From NCBI GenBank assembly GCA_019348265.1, contig JAHWJV010000039.1:1-14157 (forward strand): 14,157 nt of DNA, read 5' to 3'. Under the pieces are notes generated by a model. That model worked only from the letters and a program-made list of their open reading frames with translations. It was not told where the DNA came from and ran no database searches. Below, in pieces: positions 1 through 7,958 of this stretch. This stretch comes from Gemmatimonadota bacterium. GTDB lineage: Bacteria; Gemmatimonadota; Gemmatimonadetes; Longimicrobiales; Longimicrobiaceae. Both the position numbers and the translations under genes were made by a program. Numbering within the stretch: position 1 is the stretch's first letter; every line of letters starts with the position of its first letter.

Positions 1-376
1 GCTCGTCCGATCGGTGCTGGATGTCGTCGACGTACAGCATCACGTTGTTCCCCATCTCCAGCGCCAGCCCCAGCTTTTCCAGCTCCTGCCGGGAGGTGGC
101 GTCCGGCGCCTGCGCCGGGTCCAGCGAGCGCACCTCGTGGCCCAGGGCGGGGCCGTTGACCTTGACGAAGACCAGCCCCAGCCGGTGCGCCACGTACTCC
201 ATCAGCGTGGTCTTTCCGTACCCCGGGGGCGAGATCATCATCAGCAGCCCCATCAGGTCGCTGCGCTTGGCCTCGCCCACGGTGCCGATCTGCTTGGCCA
301 GGTTGTCGCCGATGATGGGCAGGTACGTGTCGTTGATCAGCCGGTTGCGCACGAACGAGGTCAGCGGCCGCGCCTG
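1..376 (-). other. AAA+ ATPase core segment of a DNA-repair-ATPase (DUF3686-type) protein, in frame with the upstream synthase
   Basis: From about residue 806 of the long minus-strand frame the sequence matches the central ATPase of the very large bacterial 'DNA repair ATPase' family: YLPIIGDNLAKQIGT, then Walker A SPPGYGKTT (catalytic Lys at residue 860), VKVNGPALGHE, and Walker B VMLYVDDIQH (Asp 922-923). In that family this core normally follows many hundreds of residues of DUF3686 and other sequence. Here it directly follows the spermidine-synthase-like C-terminus. An internal ATG at 446-448 with GAGG eight bases upstream could start a separate short product, but that would still lack the normal N-terminal region. 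The segment leaves the window just after Walker B. The family call rests on remembered motif similarity. Confidence 0.75.
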
Positions 377-2791
377 GAGCTCCGTCAGCCGCAGCGCCTC
401 CCGCTCGCGCCCGGGCTCCCGGGCCACGACATTGCTGAGCTGCGCCATCGTGGTGGCCTCGTAGGCGCGCTCGAACTGCCCGCGATCTCCGTCCGGGACG
501 CGCAAAGCGAGGGCGGCGGACTCCACGGCCGGGCGGCGGTCCAGCAGGTACGCCTGTACGAGCCCCACGTCGAGCTCTCCGCCGTGGCGGGCGCGCGCCA
601 GCCGATACTCGATCCGCGGCGCCCATTCATCCTGGATGGGCCCCGGGCCAACATCCACCGGGCCCCAGTACCGGCTGAGCCAGGTCCAGGCTCCTTCCCC
701 TCCGGTGGCGAGCGCGGCCTGCGCGCCAGTCATGCGCTCGAGCTTCGGCAACACGCTCGGAGCGGCGTGTGTCGCCCCACTCCCGCCGACCAGCGCGAGC
801 CGGTAGCCGTTCAGGAAGATGCTTCCCTCCGGGAAGACGCTGGCGAAGGTGCGCATGACCACCTCGAGCGACTCTCGGTCGAACTGGTGGATCGCCATCC
901 ACTGGATGAAGACGCCCTTCAGCGCCAGACGGGCGCGCACGCGTTCGAACTGCTGCCGCGAGAGAAGGGCGCTGCGCCCGGGTAAGTCGGGATGGAAGAG
1001 GTCGCCGACGATCACGTCGTACTGCCGGGTGTCTGCCCGAAGGAAGCGAACCGCGTCATCGCGCACGATCGTCATCCGGGCGGCGACCCCGCCGTTGGCG
1101 GGTGCGAACCAGCGGCGCGTCGCCTCGATCGCTCCGCTCGAGATCTCCACCGCGTACCGCTCCAGACCTGGAAAGGGAAGCGAACCGGCAGCCGAGATGC
1201 CGGTGCCGAGGCCGAGGAAGAGCACTGTGCGGGGGTCCGGGTGAAGGAGCAGCGGGAGCCGCGCCTGGGATTTCTGCTCCTCGACGTCCCATTGCGACGT
1301 CGACGCGTCGACCCGCTGCAGATCATCGAGCAGCACCCTCTGGCCGTCGCCCTGATCCGCTACGTGGGTGATGGTTACCGCGTCCTCGTGGACGTACAGG
1401 TCGTGACTCTCGGGCATGCTTCGCGGCTGCAGCTGGCGCAGCGGTGGCAGCTCTCGCGAAAGCCAGGCGCCCGCGCAGACGACGAGAAGAGCCGGCCATC
1501 GCCAGGTGCCTCGCATCCACACCAGGCCGAAGGCCAGGAGCAGCGCCGCCGCGAGTGCGGTCGTGGCGGCCGTCCCGATGGATGGGATCAATGCCACCCC
1601 CGCCAGCAGCACGCCGGAAGCGGCGCCGAGGGAGTTCAGCGCATAAAGCCGGGCCCCAGCGCCGTTGTCACCTCCGAGGCGGGCGCTGAGGAGCGGAAAC
1701 CACATCCCGAGGAGCAGCGTCACCGGCAGCGTGGCCGCCGCGAGCACGCTCCCCTGCAGCACCAGGGCCTGCGTCAGGCTGTCGAAGGTGGCTCCATCAG
1801 CCCAGCTCGAGACGGCGGGAAGGAGGCGCAGGCTGATCAGCGCCGCAACGCTAGCGGCGACGGGTACCGCCTCGAACCAGCCCGGCCGGTCGGCGAAGCC
1901 CGCTAGCAGGCTCCCCACGCCGATCCCGACCAGGAAGACGGCAAGCAGGATCGCCAGGACGTATTCCGTCCTCAGGAGCACCATCCCGTACAGGCGGGTC
2001 CAGCCGATCTCCAGCATCAGCGACGCCGCTCCGACGCCCGCGTAGGCGAAGAGGCTGGTCGCGGGGAGCGCGGGAGCCGAGGTCGTGGCCCGAGCCTCTG
2101 CGTCCACCCCCACGCGCGAAAGGAGGTAGGCGCCGAGCGACAGGGACAACCCGATCAGCGCCACGATCTGAGTGGAAGCCAGCCAGCCGAAGGTCGGGAG
2201 CAGAGCGAGCGGGAGCATGGCTCCTACGGCACCTCCCAGCGTGTTCCACCCGTACACGCGATTCAGGCCGATCCCACGGCCGCGCGCGGCCTGCAGCACG
2301 AGCGGAAAGCCGATGCCCATCGCGAGCGCCGGCAGGGCGAGGAAGAGCGCGGCCGCGCCACCCAGAAGCAGATACCACTGGACCAGCGTCGTCCGGGCGG
2401 CGAGGCCGGACAGCAAACCGTCCGCAGCCGTCAACGCCCAGGGCATCGCCAGCGCGAATAGTGCGATCCCCGTCTCCAGAGTCGCGAAGATCCGGAGCGG
2501 GCGAGCTACCCGCGACGCGAGCCGCATCCCGACCAGACTCCCTGCTCCCAGCCCGCCCATGAACGCGACCACCACCGCGACCACGCTGAAGATGCTGACC
2601 CCGAACTGCAGCGCCAAAACTCGGGCCCACAGCACTTCGTACGCGAGGCTGGTGAGCCCGGACAGGGCGTAGACGCCGACCAGCGCGCTTCCGAAAACCC
2701 AGTCGGGAGCCCCCGCGGAACCGAAGACGGTTACGGGTTCCCCACCGCGCGGCGCGGGCCCGGACCGTGATCGTGAAGGATGTCGGCTCAT
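1..2791 (-). CDS. Fused MFS-type membrane / spermidine-synthase-like protein, reading in frame into an AAA+ ATPase (no stop in window)
   Basis: One open frame of 930 codons. Residues from about 33 to 470 are a string of hydrophobic helices with the YEVLWARVL signature (51-59) and AFMGGLGAGS (76-85), typical of MFS-like fused spermidine synthases. A Rossmann methyltransferase-type domain follows: LFLGLGTG (524-531, nucleoside binding), AVEIS (547-551), DVIVGDLFHP (592-601, containing the position of the catalytic acid) and FIQW (628-631). The family is annotated as transferring aminopropyl groups, but for membrane-fused members the substrate is generally unproven. After about residue 800 the frame changes family to an AAA+ core (separate entry). 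The ATG at 2789-2791 has only a weak ribosome site, but it is the only good start before the first helix; the frame stays open further upstream. It is divergent from the transaminase gene at 3013. The synthase identity is solid. The junction makes the gene either a fusion, a decayed pair, or an assembly artefact. Confidence 0.85.
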   Translation of the reverse strand, partial: MSRHPSRSRSGPAPRGGEPVTVFGSAGAPDWVFGSALVGVYALSGLTSLAYEVLWARVLALQFGVSIFSVVAVVVAFMGGLGAGSLVGMRLASRVARPLRIFATLETGIALFALAMPWALTAADGLLSGLAARTTLVQWYLLLGGAAALFLALPALAMGIGFPLVLQAARGRGIGLNRVYGWNTLGGAVGAMLPLALLPTFGWLASTQIVALIGLSLSLGAYLLSRVGVDAEARATTSAPALPATSLFAYAGVGAASLMLEIGWTRLYGMVLLRTEYVLAILLAVFLVGIGVGSLLAGFADRPGWFEAVPVAASVAALISLRLLPAVSSWADGATFDSLTQALVLQGSVLAAATLPVTLLLGMWFPLLSARLGGDNGAGARLYALNSLGAASGVLLAGVALIPSIGTAATTALAAALLLAFGLVWMRGTWRWPALLVVCAGAWLSRELPPLRQLQPRSMPESHDLYVHEDAVTITHVADQGDGQRVLLDDLQRVDASTSQWDVEEQKSQARLPLLLHPDPRTVLFLGLGTGISAAGSLPFPGLERYAVEISSGAIEATRRWFAPANGGVAARMTIVRDDAVRFLRADTRQYDVIVGDLFHPDLPGRSALLSRQQFERVRARLALKGVFIQWMAIHQFDRESLEVVMRTFASVFPEGSIFLNGYRLALVGGSGATHAAPSVLPKLERMTGAQAALATGGEGAWTWLSRYWGPVDVGPGPIQDEWAPRIEYRLARARHGGELDVGLVQAYLLDRRPAVESAALALRVPDGDRGQFERAYEATTMAQLSNVVAREPGREREALRLTELQARPLTSFVRNRLINDTYLPIIGDNLAKQIGTVGEAKRSDLMGLLMMISPPGYGKTTLMEYVAHRLGLVFVKVNGPALGHEVRSLDPAQAPDATSRQELEKLGLALEMGNNVMLYVDDIQHRSDE

Positions 2792-3012
2792 CGTGGGATT
2801 CCGTGCTCCGTCCAACGCCAGAGCCAGGACGGGCCGGCGGAGGGAGAACAATACAACGTCGGCGACGCCTGGCAATGCGAAAACTGCGGCTCGAGCACTG
2901 GACTCCGGCCGCGCCTCTTGCCTGACCCACGGCCATTTCGTATTTACCCCCCCATACCGTCCGCCGCCGCGCCGTCCGCGCGTCGGCGTTCTCTGCGTCC
3001 TCCGGAGGTCCC
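2792..3012. promoter_or_regulatory. Divergent intergenic region between the synthase-like gene and dat
   Basis: This 221-base spacer must hold promoters for both divergent genes. The only clear signal is GGAGG at 3004-3008, four bases before the dat ATG. A poor -35/-10 pair (TTGCCT at 2918, TATTTA at 2941, 17-base spacer) points towards dat but matches consensus weakly. No start site can be assigned for the minus-strand gene. Confidence 0.35.
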
Positions 3013-3879
3013 ATGCTCGTTTATCTGAACGGCCGATACATCCCGAAGGCGGAAGCTCTGATCCCGGTGGATGACCGCGGCTTCCTCTTCGGCGACGGAG
3101 TGTACGAGCTGACGCGCGGGATTCGGGGAAAGCTGGTGTACGAGGAGGGGCACGGGCTGATGCTCGAGCGCGGAATGCGCGAGCTTCGTATCGGCGGACC
3201 GGAGGTGCTTACTCGGGAGGGGCTACGTGAGATCAGCGAGCGCCTGCTGACCGAGAACGGGCTGGCCGAGGGGGATGCCACCGTCTATGCGCAGCTGACG
3301 CGCGGTGTAGCCCCGCGCCTCCATGTCTTCCCGGAGAACACGCCACCGACGGTGTACATGTCCGCGGCTCCCTTCAGTTCTCCGCTGGAGCTGCGGCGTG
3401 GCGGTGTGTCCGCGATCACCCTCCCGGACATCCGCTGGGCGCGCTGCGACTTGAAGACGGTGAACCTCCTGCCGAACGTGGTGGCCAAACAGCGCGCGAA
3501 GGAGGCCGGCGCCTTCGAGGCGATCCTGCTGCGCGACGGCGCCATCACGGAAGGATCCTCGACCAACGTGTTCGGGGTGATCGACGGGGAGCTCCGCACC
3601 TACCCCAAGAGCAACTACATCCTCCCGGGCGTTACCCGCGACGTACTGATCGGTCTCGCCAGGAATCTGGACTTCGTCGTGAACGAGGCTCCGATCTTCG
3701 CGGAGGAGATCGATCGCCTGGAGGAGCTCTTCCTCTCCGGCACGACCACCGAGGTGCAGCCGATCACAAAGCTCGATGGCCAGCCGATCGGCGATGGGCG
3801 CCCCGGCCCCGTCGCCCTCGCGCTCCTCGAGGCCCTCTACCAGCACCTAGGCCTCGAGGCGTCGGTCGCGGCGAGATAG
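3013..3879 (+). CDS. dat: D-amino-acid transaminase (class IV PLP aminotransferase)
   Basis: 288 residues, the usual length for the family. It is predicted to interconvert D-alanine plus 2-oxoglutarate with pyruvate plus D-glutamate in the cytoplasm, supplying D-amino acids for peptidoglycan. The PLP lysine is Lys148 in RWARCDLKTVN. EGSSTNVF with Glu180 matches the cofactor-nitrogen partner, and SGTTTEVQPI is the phosphate-side loop. What points to the D-enzyme rather than branched-chain IlvE is Tyr31 (GDGVYE) with Arg102 and His104 (APRLHVFP), matching the Tyr31/Arg98/His100 carboxylate trap of Bacillus D-amino-acid transaminase. The ATG has GGAGG four bases upstream. The gene faces the lipoprotein gene end to end, with two bases between the stops. 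4-amino-4-deoxychorismate lyase and IlvE are the alternatives, and both fit these residues less well. Confidence 0.9.
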   Translation: MLVYLNGRYIPKAEALIPVDDRGFLFGDGVYELTRGIRGKLVYEEGHGLMLERGMRELRIGGPEVLTREGLREISERLLTENGLAEGDATVYAQLTRGVAPRLHVFPENTPPTVYMSAAPFSSPLELRRGGVSAITLPDIRWARCDLKTVNLLPNVVAKQRAKEAGAFEAILLRDGAITEGSSTNVFGVIDGELRTYPKSNYILPGVTRDVLIGLARNLDFVVNEAPIFAEEIDRLEELFLSGTTTEVQPITKLDGQPIGDGRPGPVALALLEALYQHLGLEASVAAR

Positions 3880-3881
3880 TT

Positions 3882-5231
3882 CTACTCCGCTGTCCCCCTC
3901 TTCGCCGCCTGGGCGGCCGCCGGGTCGCTGGTGTCGCCGCGGGCCTGGGCCGAGGCCTTTTCGCGGGCGACCCGGACGCCCTGCTTCTCGAACAGATCCA
4001 CCACCGCGAGCACGTCGGCCGGCGGGGTGTAGGTCGGCTTGGCGCGGGACTGCGTCTCCCGCTCCAGCCCGCCCAGGATCGGCTCGTACTTCGACCCGGG
4101 GTGCCACAGCACCCAGTCCTCGAAGCCGACGTCGTACACGCCGCGCTTCTGGTCCTGAAGCTGCTTCGGGCCGTACTCCAGGTGGTTCCTCAACCAGGTC
4201 GCGCTGAATGCCTGCAGCCAGGCGATGACTCGTGCCGGTCGAACCCCCGCTTCCTTCAGCCTGTCGTTGCGGATTCGGGCCATCCCCGCCGACTTGTACA
4301 GCGTCTCGTACGGCATGAGGTCCGGCTGCTTCACCCCCGGCAGGTGCACCGGCAGGTAGTGCGACGGATACATCATCGGGAGGATGTGGTCCGCCGTCGC
4401 CGCGATGGTCTCCCACTGCTGCCCGATGTTTACATCGTCCGGGTCGTTCGGCGAGAGGCCGAATACGTCCGCGCTGACAAGCGCGCCGAGCGGGTGCAGC
4501 CGATTCTTCGCCTCGTTCAGGAAAGCCGCGATCGCGTCCGTCCGATCGCCTTTAGCCTCGGGGTGCACCTGCGGCGGCAGGCTCGCGTATGGCTCCGGGA
4601 ACCGGACGTAGTCGAACTGGATCTCGTCGAATCCCGCTCGCGCCGCCTCTTCCGCGATGTCGAGGTTGTAGTCCCACACCTCCGAGTCCCACGCGCTCAC
4701 CCAGGTGTTCCCCGCTTTGTCCACCCAGAGCCCGCCGTCGGCCTTCTTGATCGACCACTTCGGCCTCGCCTTCGACAGGATCGGGTCCTTGAAGATGACG
4801 ATCCGAGCCATCGTGTAGATGTTGTGCGCGTGCAGCGTATCGACGAAAGCCTTCAGGTCACGCAGCGTGTTCTCGCCCTGCTGCTGAAGCTCCGTCGCCA
4901 GCGCGACCTGGCTCGTGTAGTGGATCCCGCGCTCCGATTTCACGTCCACCACGAACGTGTTGATCTCCGTGCTGTCCGCCATCGCGATCAGCTTCGGGAG
5001 GCGGGCCTTGGAGCCGGCGGCGTACGCGTTGATGTAGAGCCCGCGGATCTGCGCCGGCGCCTTGCTCGCCGGCGCGGGGGCCGCGGAGGTCGCGGCAGCG
5101 GAGTCGGCCGCCACCACCGTGCTGTCCCCGTCTCCCGCCGCGTTCGCCTCCGGATCCTGACCTCCGCACGCTACCAGCGTCAGCGAGAGGGCCGCCCAGG
5201 CCCAGGCGCTTCTGAACTGCAGTCGCTTCAT
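3882..5231 (-). CDS. Lipoprotein with putative glycoside hydrolase domain (DUF4015)
   Basis: 449 residues. A lipoprotein signal peptide (residues 1-22, LTLVAC with Cys22 as the lipidated residue) is followed by an Ala/Ser/Pro-rich linker to about residue 58, then a TIM-barrel-like domain beginning at IRGLYINAYAAGS (61-73). Signature stretches of the putative glycosyl hydrolase family PF13200 (DUF4015) are TFVVDVKSERG (91-101), GFDEIQFDYVRFP (199-211), SADVFG (252-257) and LPMMYPSHY (283-291). The acidic residues in the second and third are candidate catalytic groups. The protein should be anchored in a membrane facing the periplasm or the outside; the polysaccharide substrate is unknown. The start sits directly before the positively charged n-region, and its ribosome site is weak. 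The charged C-terminus (from about 395) looks disordered. Confidence 0.88.
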   Translation of the reverse strand: MKRLQFRSAWAWAALSLTLVACGGQDPEANAAGDGDSTVVAADSAAATSAAPAPASKAPAQIRGLYINAYAAGSKARLPKLIAMADSTEINTFVVDVKSERGIHYTSQVALATELQQQGENTLRDLKAFVDTLHAHNIYTMARIVIFKDPILSKARPKWSIKKADGGLWVDKAGNTWVSAWDSEVWDYNLDIAEEAARAGFDEIQFDYVRFPEPYASLPPQVHPEAKGDRTDAIAAFLNEAKNRLHPLGALVSADVFGLSPNDPDDVNIGQQWETIAATADHILPMMYPSHYLPVHLPGVKQPDLMPYETLYKSAGMARIRNDRLKEAGVRPARVIAWLQAFSATWLRNHLEYGPKQLQDQKRGVYDVGFEDWVLWHPGSKYEPILGGLERETQSRAKPTYTPPADVLAVVDLFEKQGVRVAREKASAQARGDTSDPAAAQAAKRGTAE

Positions 5232-5260
5232 GATGTCTAGCCCTGGCCGTTTTGATGTAC

Positions 5261-5272
5261 TTCGAAGTCGAA
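5261..5272. repeat. Short inverted repeat upstream of the lipoprotein gene
   Basis: TTCGA-AG-TCGAA, two perfect 5-bp arms with a 2-bp centre, lies about 30 bases upstream of the lipoprotein start codon. The position suits an operator, but at 5 bp the match could be chance. Confidence 0.25.
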
Positions 5273-5311
5273 CCGATCAGCCGCTGAGAGCAAAGAATGC
5301 GCCGGAGAGGG

Positions 5312-5400
5312 AGTCGCCAGTCGTCAGTCGTCAGTCGTCGGTCAGGCGGTCCCGCAGACAGACGCGCGGCCGACATTTGAAGACTGAAAGACTGAAGACT
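5312..5400. repeat. Facing arrays of a 7-bp repeat beside the AP2-gene stop codon
   Basis: Four copies of AGTCGTC stand head to tail at 5312-5339 (the first reads AGTCGCC). After a 39-base spacer, GAAGACT occurs three times at 5379-5400, with one extra A in the middle copy. The reverse complement of the second unit is AGTCTTC, one base different from the first, so the two arrays are inverted relative to each other. The right array ends one base before the AP2-gene stop codon, which starts at 5402 on the minus strand. The arrays could fold into a hairpin in RNA or a cruciform in DNA. Confidence 0.75.
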
Positions 5401-5401
5401 C

Positions 5402-5929
5402 TCACGCCGCCGCCGCATTCCGGCGCCGCTTCCGCTCCCGTGCGAAGTTGAGGATGGCCTCCTCGCCGTAGAGCTGACGGGCGCGCTCGTCGTAGCGCTG
5501 CGCGGCGCGGAGCTCACCGGCTGGGGTGCCCTCGAAGAAGCCGAGGTGCTCGAGCCGGCGCGTTTCGGGGTTCTTGATGAAAGCCTGCCAGCGCTCGGAC
5601 CGCTTGTGCCAGCCGACGCCGCGGAATCGCGAGCTCCCGCGCCAGGCGGCGATTCGGCGCTGGCGCCCGCGCTGGTGGCGCTTTTCGACGCGCAGGTTCC
5701 CCCGCCGGCAGTCGCGCGGGTCCTCGTTTACGAAGATCACGCGCAGATTGCTCTGGTCCACCTGCATCACCTCACGGTGCAGCAGGAAGATGCGATCTCC
5801 CTCGCGGCGGTATGCCCGCGCGTTCGGGTACTCGTACCAGATGTAATCCTTGAGCCGTTCGTGATCTTCCGGATCGAGAAGGCGCCGATTGCCCTTGGTG
5901 GTGGTAATGGCGGTCTCGTGCTTGCCCAT
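5402..5929 (-). CDS. AP2-domain DNA-binding protein with degenerate HNH region
   Basis: 175 residues. The C-terminal part (about 100-163) is an AP2/ERF-type DNA-binding domain: SRFRGVGWHKRSERWQAFI, LEHLGFF, AAQRYDERARQLYG and a terminal NF. In bacteria this domain mostly occurs in HNH homing endonucleases. The N-terminal part keeps an HNH-like frame, with LLHREVM (His51) and NEDPRDCRRGNLR (68-80). The usual Asp-His before the Asn loop is replaced by Ile65-Phe66, so the general-base histidine appears lost. The best reading is a DNA-binding protein derived from a homing endonuclease, probably without nuclease activity. A very basic run lies at 166-171. The start is supported by GGAGGG four bases upstream of the ATG. 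It stands alone between intergenic gaps, on the same strand as its neighbours. Confidence 0.8.
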   Translation of the reverse strand: MGKHETAITTTKGNRRLLDPEDHERLKDYIWYEYPNARAYRREGDRIFLLHREVMQVDQSNLRVIFVNEDPRDCRRGNLRVEKRHQRGRQRRIAAWRGSSRFRGVGWHKRSERWQAFIKNPETRRLEHLGFFEGTPAGELRAAQRYDERARQLYGEEAILNFARERKRRRNAAAA

Positions 5930-6049
5930 CGGCCCTCCGCTGAAGCGTTATCCCATAGCCGTCTTTGCGGGGGGTGAATAAAGCGGCAGGGCTCGAGCGA
6001 GGCAAGGGCGGAGCTAAACAGCGGACGGAGGCGGACTTCCCGTAGCGGT

Positions 6050-6580
6050 TCAGGCGGCCAGGTCGAGCGTCATCTCGGCTTCGGAGGAGAGTCGGGTCGC
6101 TGGGCGAAAGCGGAAGCCCACCCGCTCGTACGTCCGGACGGCGGCGCGGTTGGCGGGCTCCACCGTGAGCCAGAGCTGGATGAACCCTGCCTTGCGAGCG
6201 CTGGCGACGGCCGCCCGCGTGAGCTCGGCGCCGATACCTTTGCCGCGCTCGCTCTGGTGCAGGAACACCGCATACTCCCCCACCCCGACCCGGGTGGTGG
6301 GAACGACCAGCGCATGCCCGATCAGCGTGCCGCCGCGCCAGGCGAGAAGGTGGACGCCGGTGGGAAGAATCGCCTGTAGCCACCGTGCGATGCGAATCCG
6401 CCCGGAGGGTGGAAGGCTCTGGGCCGCGCGCTGGGGGTGGAACCCGTCGTAGAAATCCTCGAGCGCCGCCCCGTCGGCGGCGACGAGCGAGCGGAGGTCG
6501 AACGCGGCGCCGGCCGCGTCACGGTGGGCGGAGTCGGCCGCCGGGGCGGGCGAGAGGAGCTGTGCCTGCATGTTTGTCAT
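6050..6580 (-). CDS. GNAT-family N-acetyltransferase
   Basis: 176 residues with the acetyl-CoA-binding core of the GNAT fold: beta-strand VFLHQ followed by the pyrophosphate loop QSERGKGIG (109-117, the Q/R-x-x-G-x-G/A motif), then LWLTVEPANRAAVRTYERVGF (137-157 region) with the conserved Asn144 and Tyr151. The first 25 residues are Ala-rich and may be an extension; Met4 (6569-6571) is an alternative start. Its ATG lies three bases downstream of the stop codon of the deacetylase gene, so translation is probably coupled. That pairing suggests a protein lysine acetyltransferase acting opposite the deacetylase, like AcuA with AcuC in Bacillus, but the target is not visible and small-molecule acetylation is possible. 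Confidence 0.85.
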   Translation of the reverse strand: MTNMQAQLLSPAPAADSAHRDAAGAAFDLRSLVAADGAALEDFYDGFHPQRAAQSLPPSGRIRIARWLQAILPTGVHLLAWRGGTLIGHALVVPTTRVGVGEYAVFLHQSERGKGIGAELTRAAVASARKAGFIQLWLTVEPANRAAVRTYERVGFRFRPATRLSSEAEMTLDLAA

Positions 6581-6583
6581 TGG

Positions 6584-7825
6584 CTAAAATCCAGGACCCC
6601 AGCCGCGAAGAAGAGGAAGGGCGGTGCGGCGGAGCGTCGCGAGCGTGGCTCGATTCGTCTCCTCCATCTCCCGCCGGCGTGGGGTGGCGGGATGCGCTTC
6701 TGGTGAGTCACGAAGTCGATTCGGGAGAAGCTCCGGGGCGAGCCCCTGCCACTGCTCTACCCACTCGCGCGGCAGCGCGTCTCCCACGGGCTGCTCGGTG
6801 AGCGCGGCCCAGACGAGGGTCCAGGCACGCGGGACGACCTGCCAGACGGCGTAGCCGCCGCCGCCCGTCGCGATGATCCTGCCGCCGCAATGCTGCTCGG
6901 CAATTTCTCGGGTGAGGCGCACCGTCTCCTCGAACATGCGGGTCGTGCAGCGCAGGTGCGTGAGCGGGTCCTGCACGTGTGCGTCGCACCCGTTCTGGAG
7001 CACGATCACGTCGGGACGAAACGCCGCCGCCACGTCCGGCAGGAGCTGACCGTAGATTTCGAGCCAGGAGTCGTCCTCGGTGAAAGGCTCCACCGGGAGA
7101 TTCAACGAGTAGCCGTAACCCTCCGCTTCGCCAAGCTCGTCCGGGAAGCCGGTGCCCGGGAAGATGTAGCGGCCGGACTCGTGGATGGAGAGCGTGAGGA
7201 CGTTCGGGTCGGCGTAGAAGATCTGCTGCACCCCGTCGCCGTGATGGGCATCGTAGTCGATGTACATCACCCGGGCGCCGTACTGCTCTCGAATCCAGGC
7301 GATCGCGACGGCGAGGTCGTCGTAAATGCAGAAGCCGGAGGCACGTTCGCGATGACCGTGGTGGAGCCCGCCGGCGATGCTGAAGGAGCGCTTTACCTCG
7401 CCGCTCATCACCATCTCCGCGGCGACCAGCGTCCCGCCGACGACCGTGGCCGAAGCCTCGTGCATCCCCTCGAAGATCGGGTTGTCGTCGGTTCCCAGCC
7501 CCCACTTCCAGGCGTCGCGCGGGTCGGCACCGCCCGTTCCCAGGCGACGAACGGCCTCGACGAATTGCGGGGAGTGTACGCGGCACAGCTCCTCGTCGGT
7601 AGCCACGCGCGGCGGGCGGAGCTGGAGCCCGGGATCATCCAGGAGTCCGTACGCCTCGATGAGCGAGACGGCGAGCTCCAGGCGCTTTGGGTTGAACGGA
7701 TGGTCGGGCCGGAAGCGGTACGCGGTTAACGCGGGGTCCCAGATCAGCGCCGATGGGACCGCGGCACCCGATACGGCATCTACGTCGTCGGCGAGGGAGT
7801 CCCGGCCGATCCGGTGTTGGTCCAT
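6584..7825 (-). CDS. acuC: Acetoin utilisation protein AcuC / class I-type histone-deacetylase-family hydrolase
   Basis: 413 residues with the full arginase/deacetylase active site. GGLHHGHRERASGFCIYDD contains the catalytic His155-His156 pair. The zinc ligands are Asp192 and His194 (IDYDAHHGDG) and Asp281 (NGCDAH), and the transition-state tyrosine is Tyr325 in GGGGY. HPFNPKRL near residue 42 is typical of AcuC. The family removes acetyl groups from lysines; Bacillus AcuC reactivates acetyl-CoA synthetase. It is first of a two-gene unit with the GNAT gene three bases downstream. The listed ATG has no clear ribosome site, and the first 20 residues are unlike the family, so translation may begin slightly later. 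The tail beyond about residue 360 is less conserved. Confidence 0.92.
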   Translation of the reverse strand: MDQHRIGRDSLADDVDAVSGAAVPSALIWDPALTAYRFRPDHPFNPKRLELAVSLIEAYGLLDDPGLQLRPPRVATDEELCRVHSPQFVEAVRRLGTGGADPRDAWKWGLGTDDNPIFEGMHEASATVVGGTLVAAEMVMSGEVKRSFSIAGGLHHGHRERASGFCIYDDLAVAIAWIREQYGARVMYIDYDAHHGDGVQQIFYADPNVLTLSIHESGRYIFPGTGFPDELGEAEGYGYSLNLPVEPFTEDDSWLEIYGQLLPDVAAAFRPDVIVLQNGCDAHVQDPLTHLRCTTRMFEETVRLTREIAEQHCGGRIIATGGGGYAVWQVVPRAWTLVWAALTEQPVGDALPREWVEQWQGLAPELLPNRLRDSPEAHPATPRRREMEETNRATLATLRRTALPLLRGWGPGF

Positions 7826-7958
7826 GAGGCAGCGGGTCGAGGGGCGCGGCCTATGGATCGGGCCGTAAAGACCGCCATCGGACGGCCTGCTCCCTCAGGG
7901 TAGCGCCTCTCGTGGGAAACGCAAATACAGCGGAGCGAGCGCGGGGAGCGCTGCTCGG

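Noticed and set aside
14..985. Long plus-strand open frame of 323 codons over the ATPase/synthase region
   Set aside because: The minus strand here carries clear family motifs. The plus frame is rich in Arg, Gln and His with no motif, a by-product of GC-rich codon use on the other strand.
1851..3014. 387-codon minus-strand frame overlapping the membrane part of the synthase-like gene
   Set aside because: It is Arg/Gly-rich with no hydrophobic or domain pattern, whereas the adjacent frame gives a coherent polytopic membrane protein.
5930..6049. Possible promoter (TTTATT and GATAAC on the minus strand) before the AP2 gene
   Set aside because: The spacing between the elements is too long for a standard promoter.
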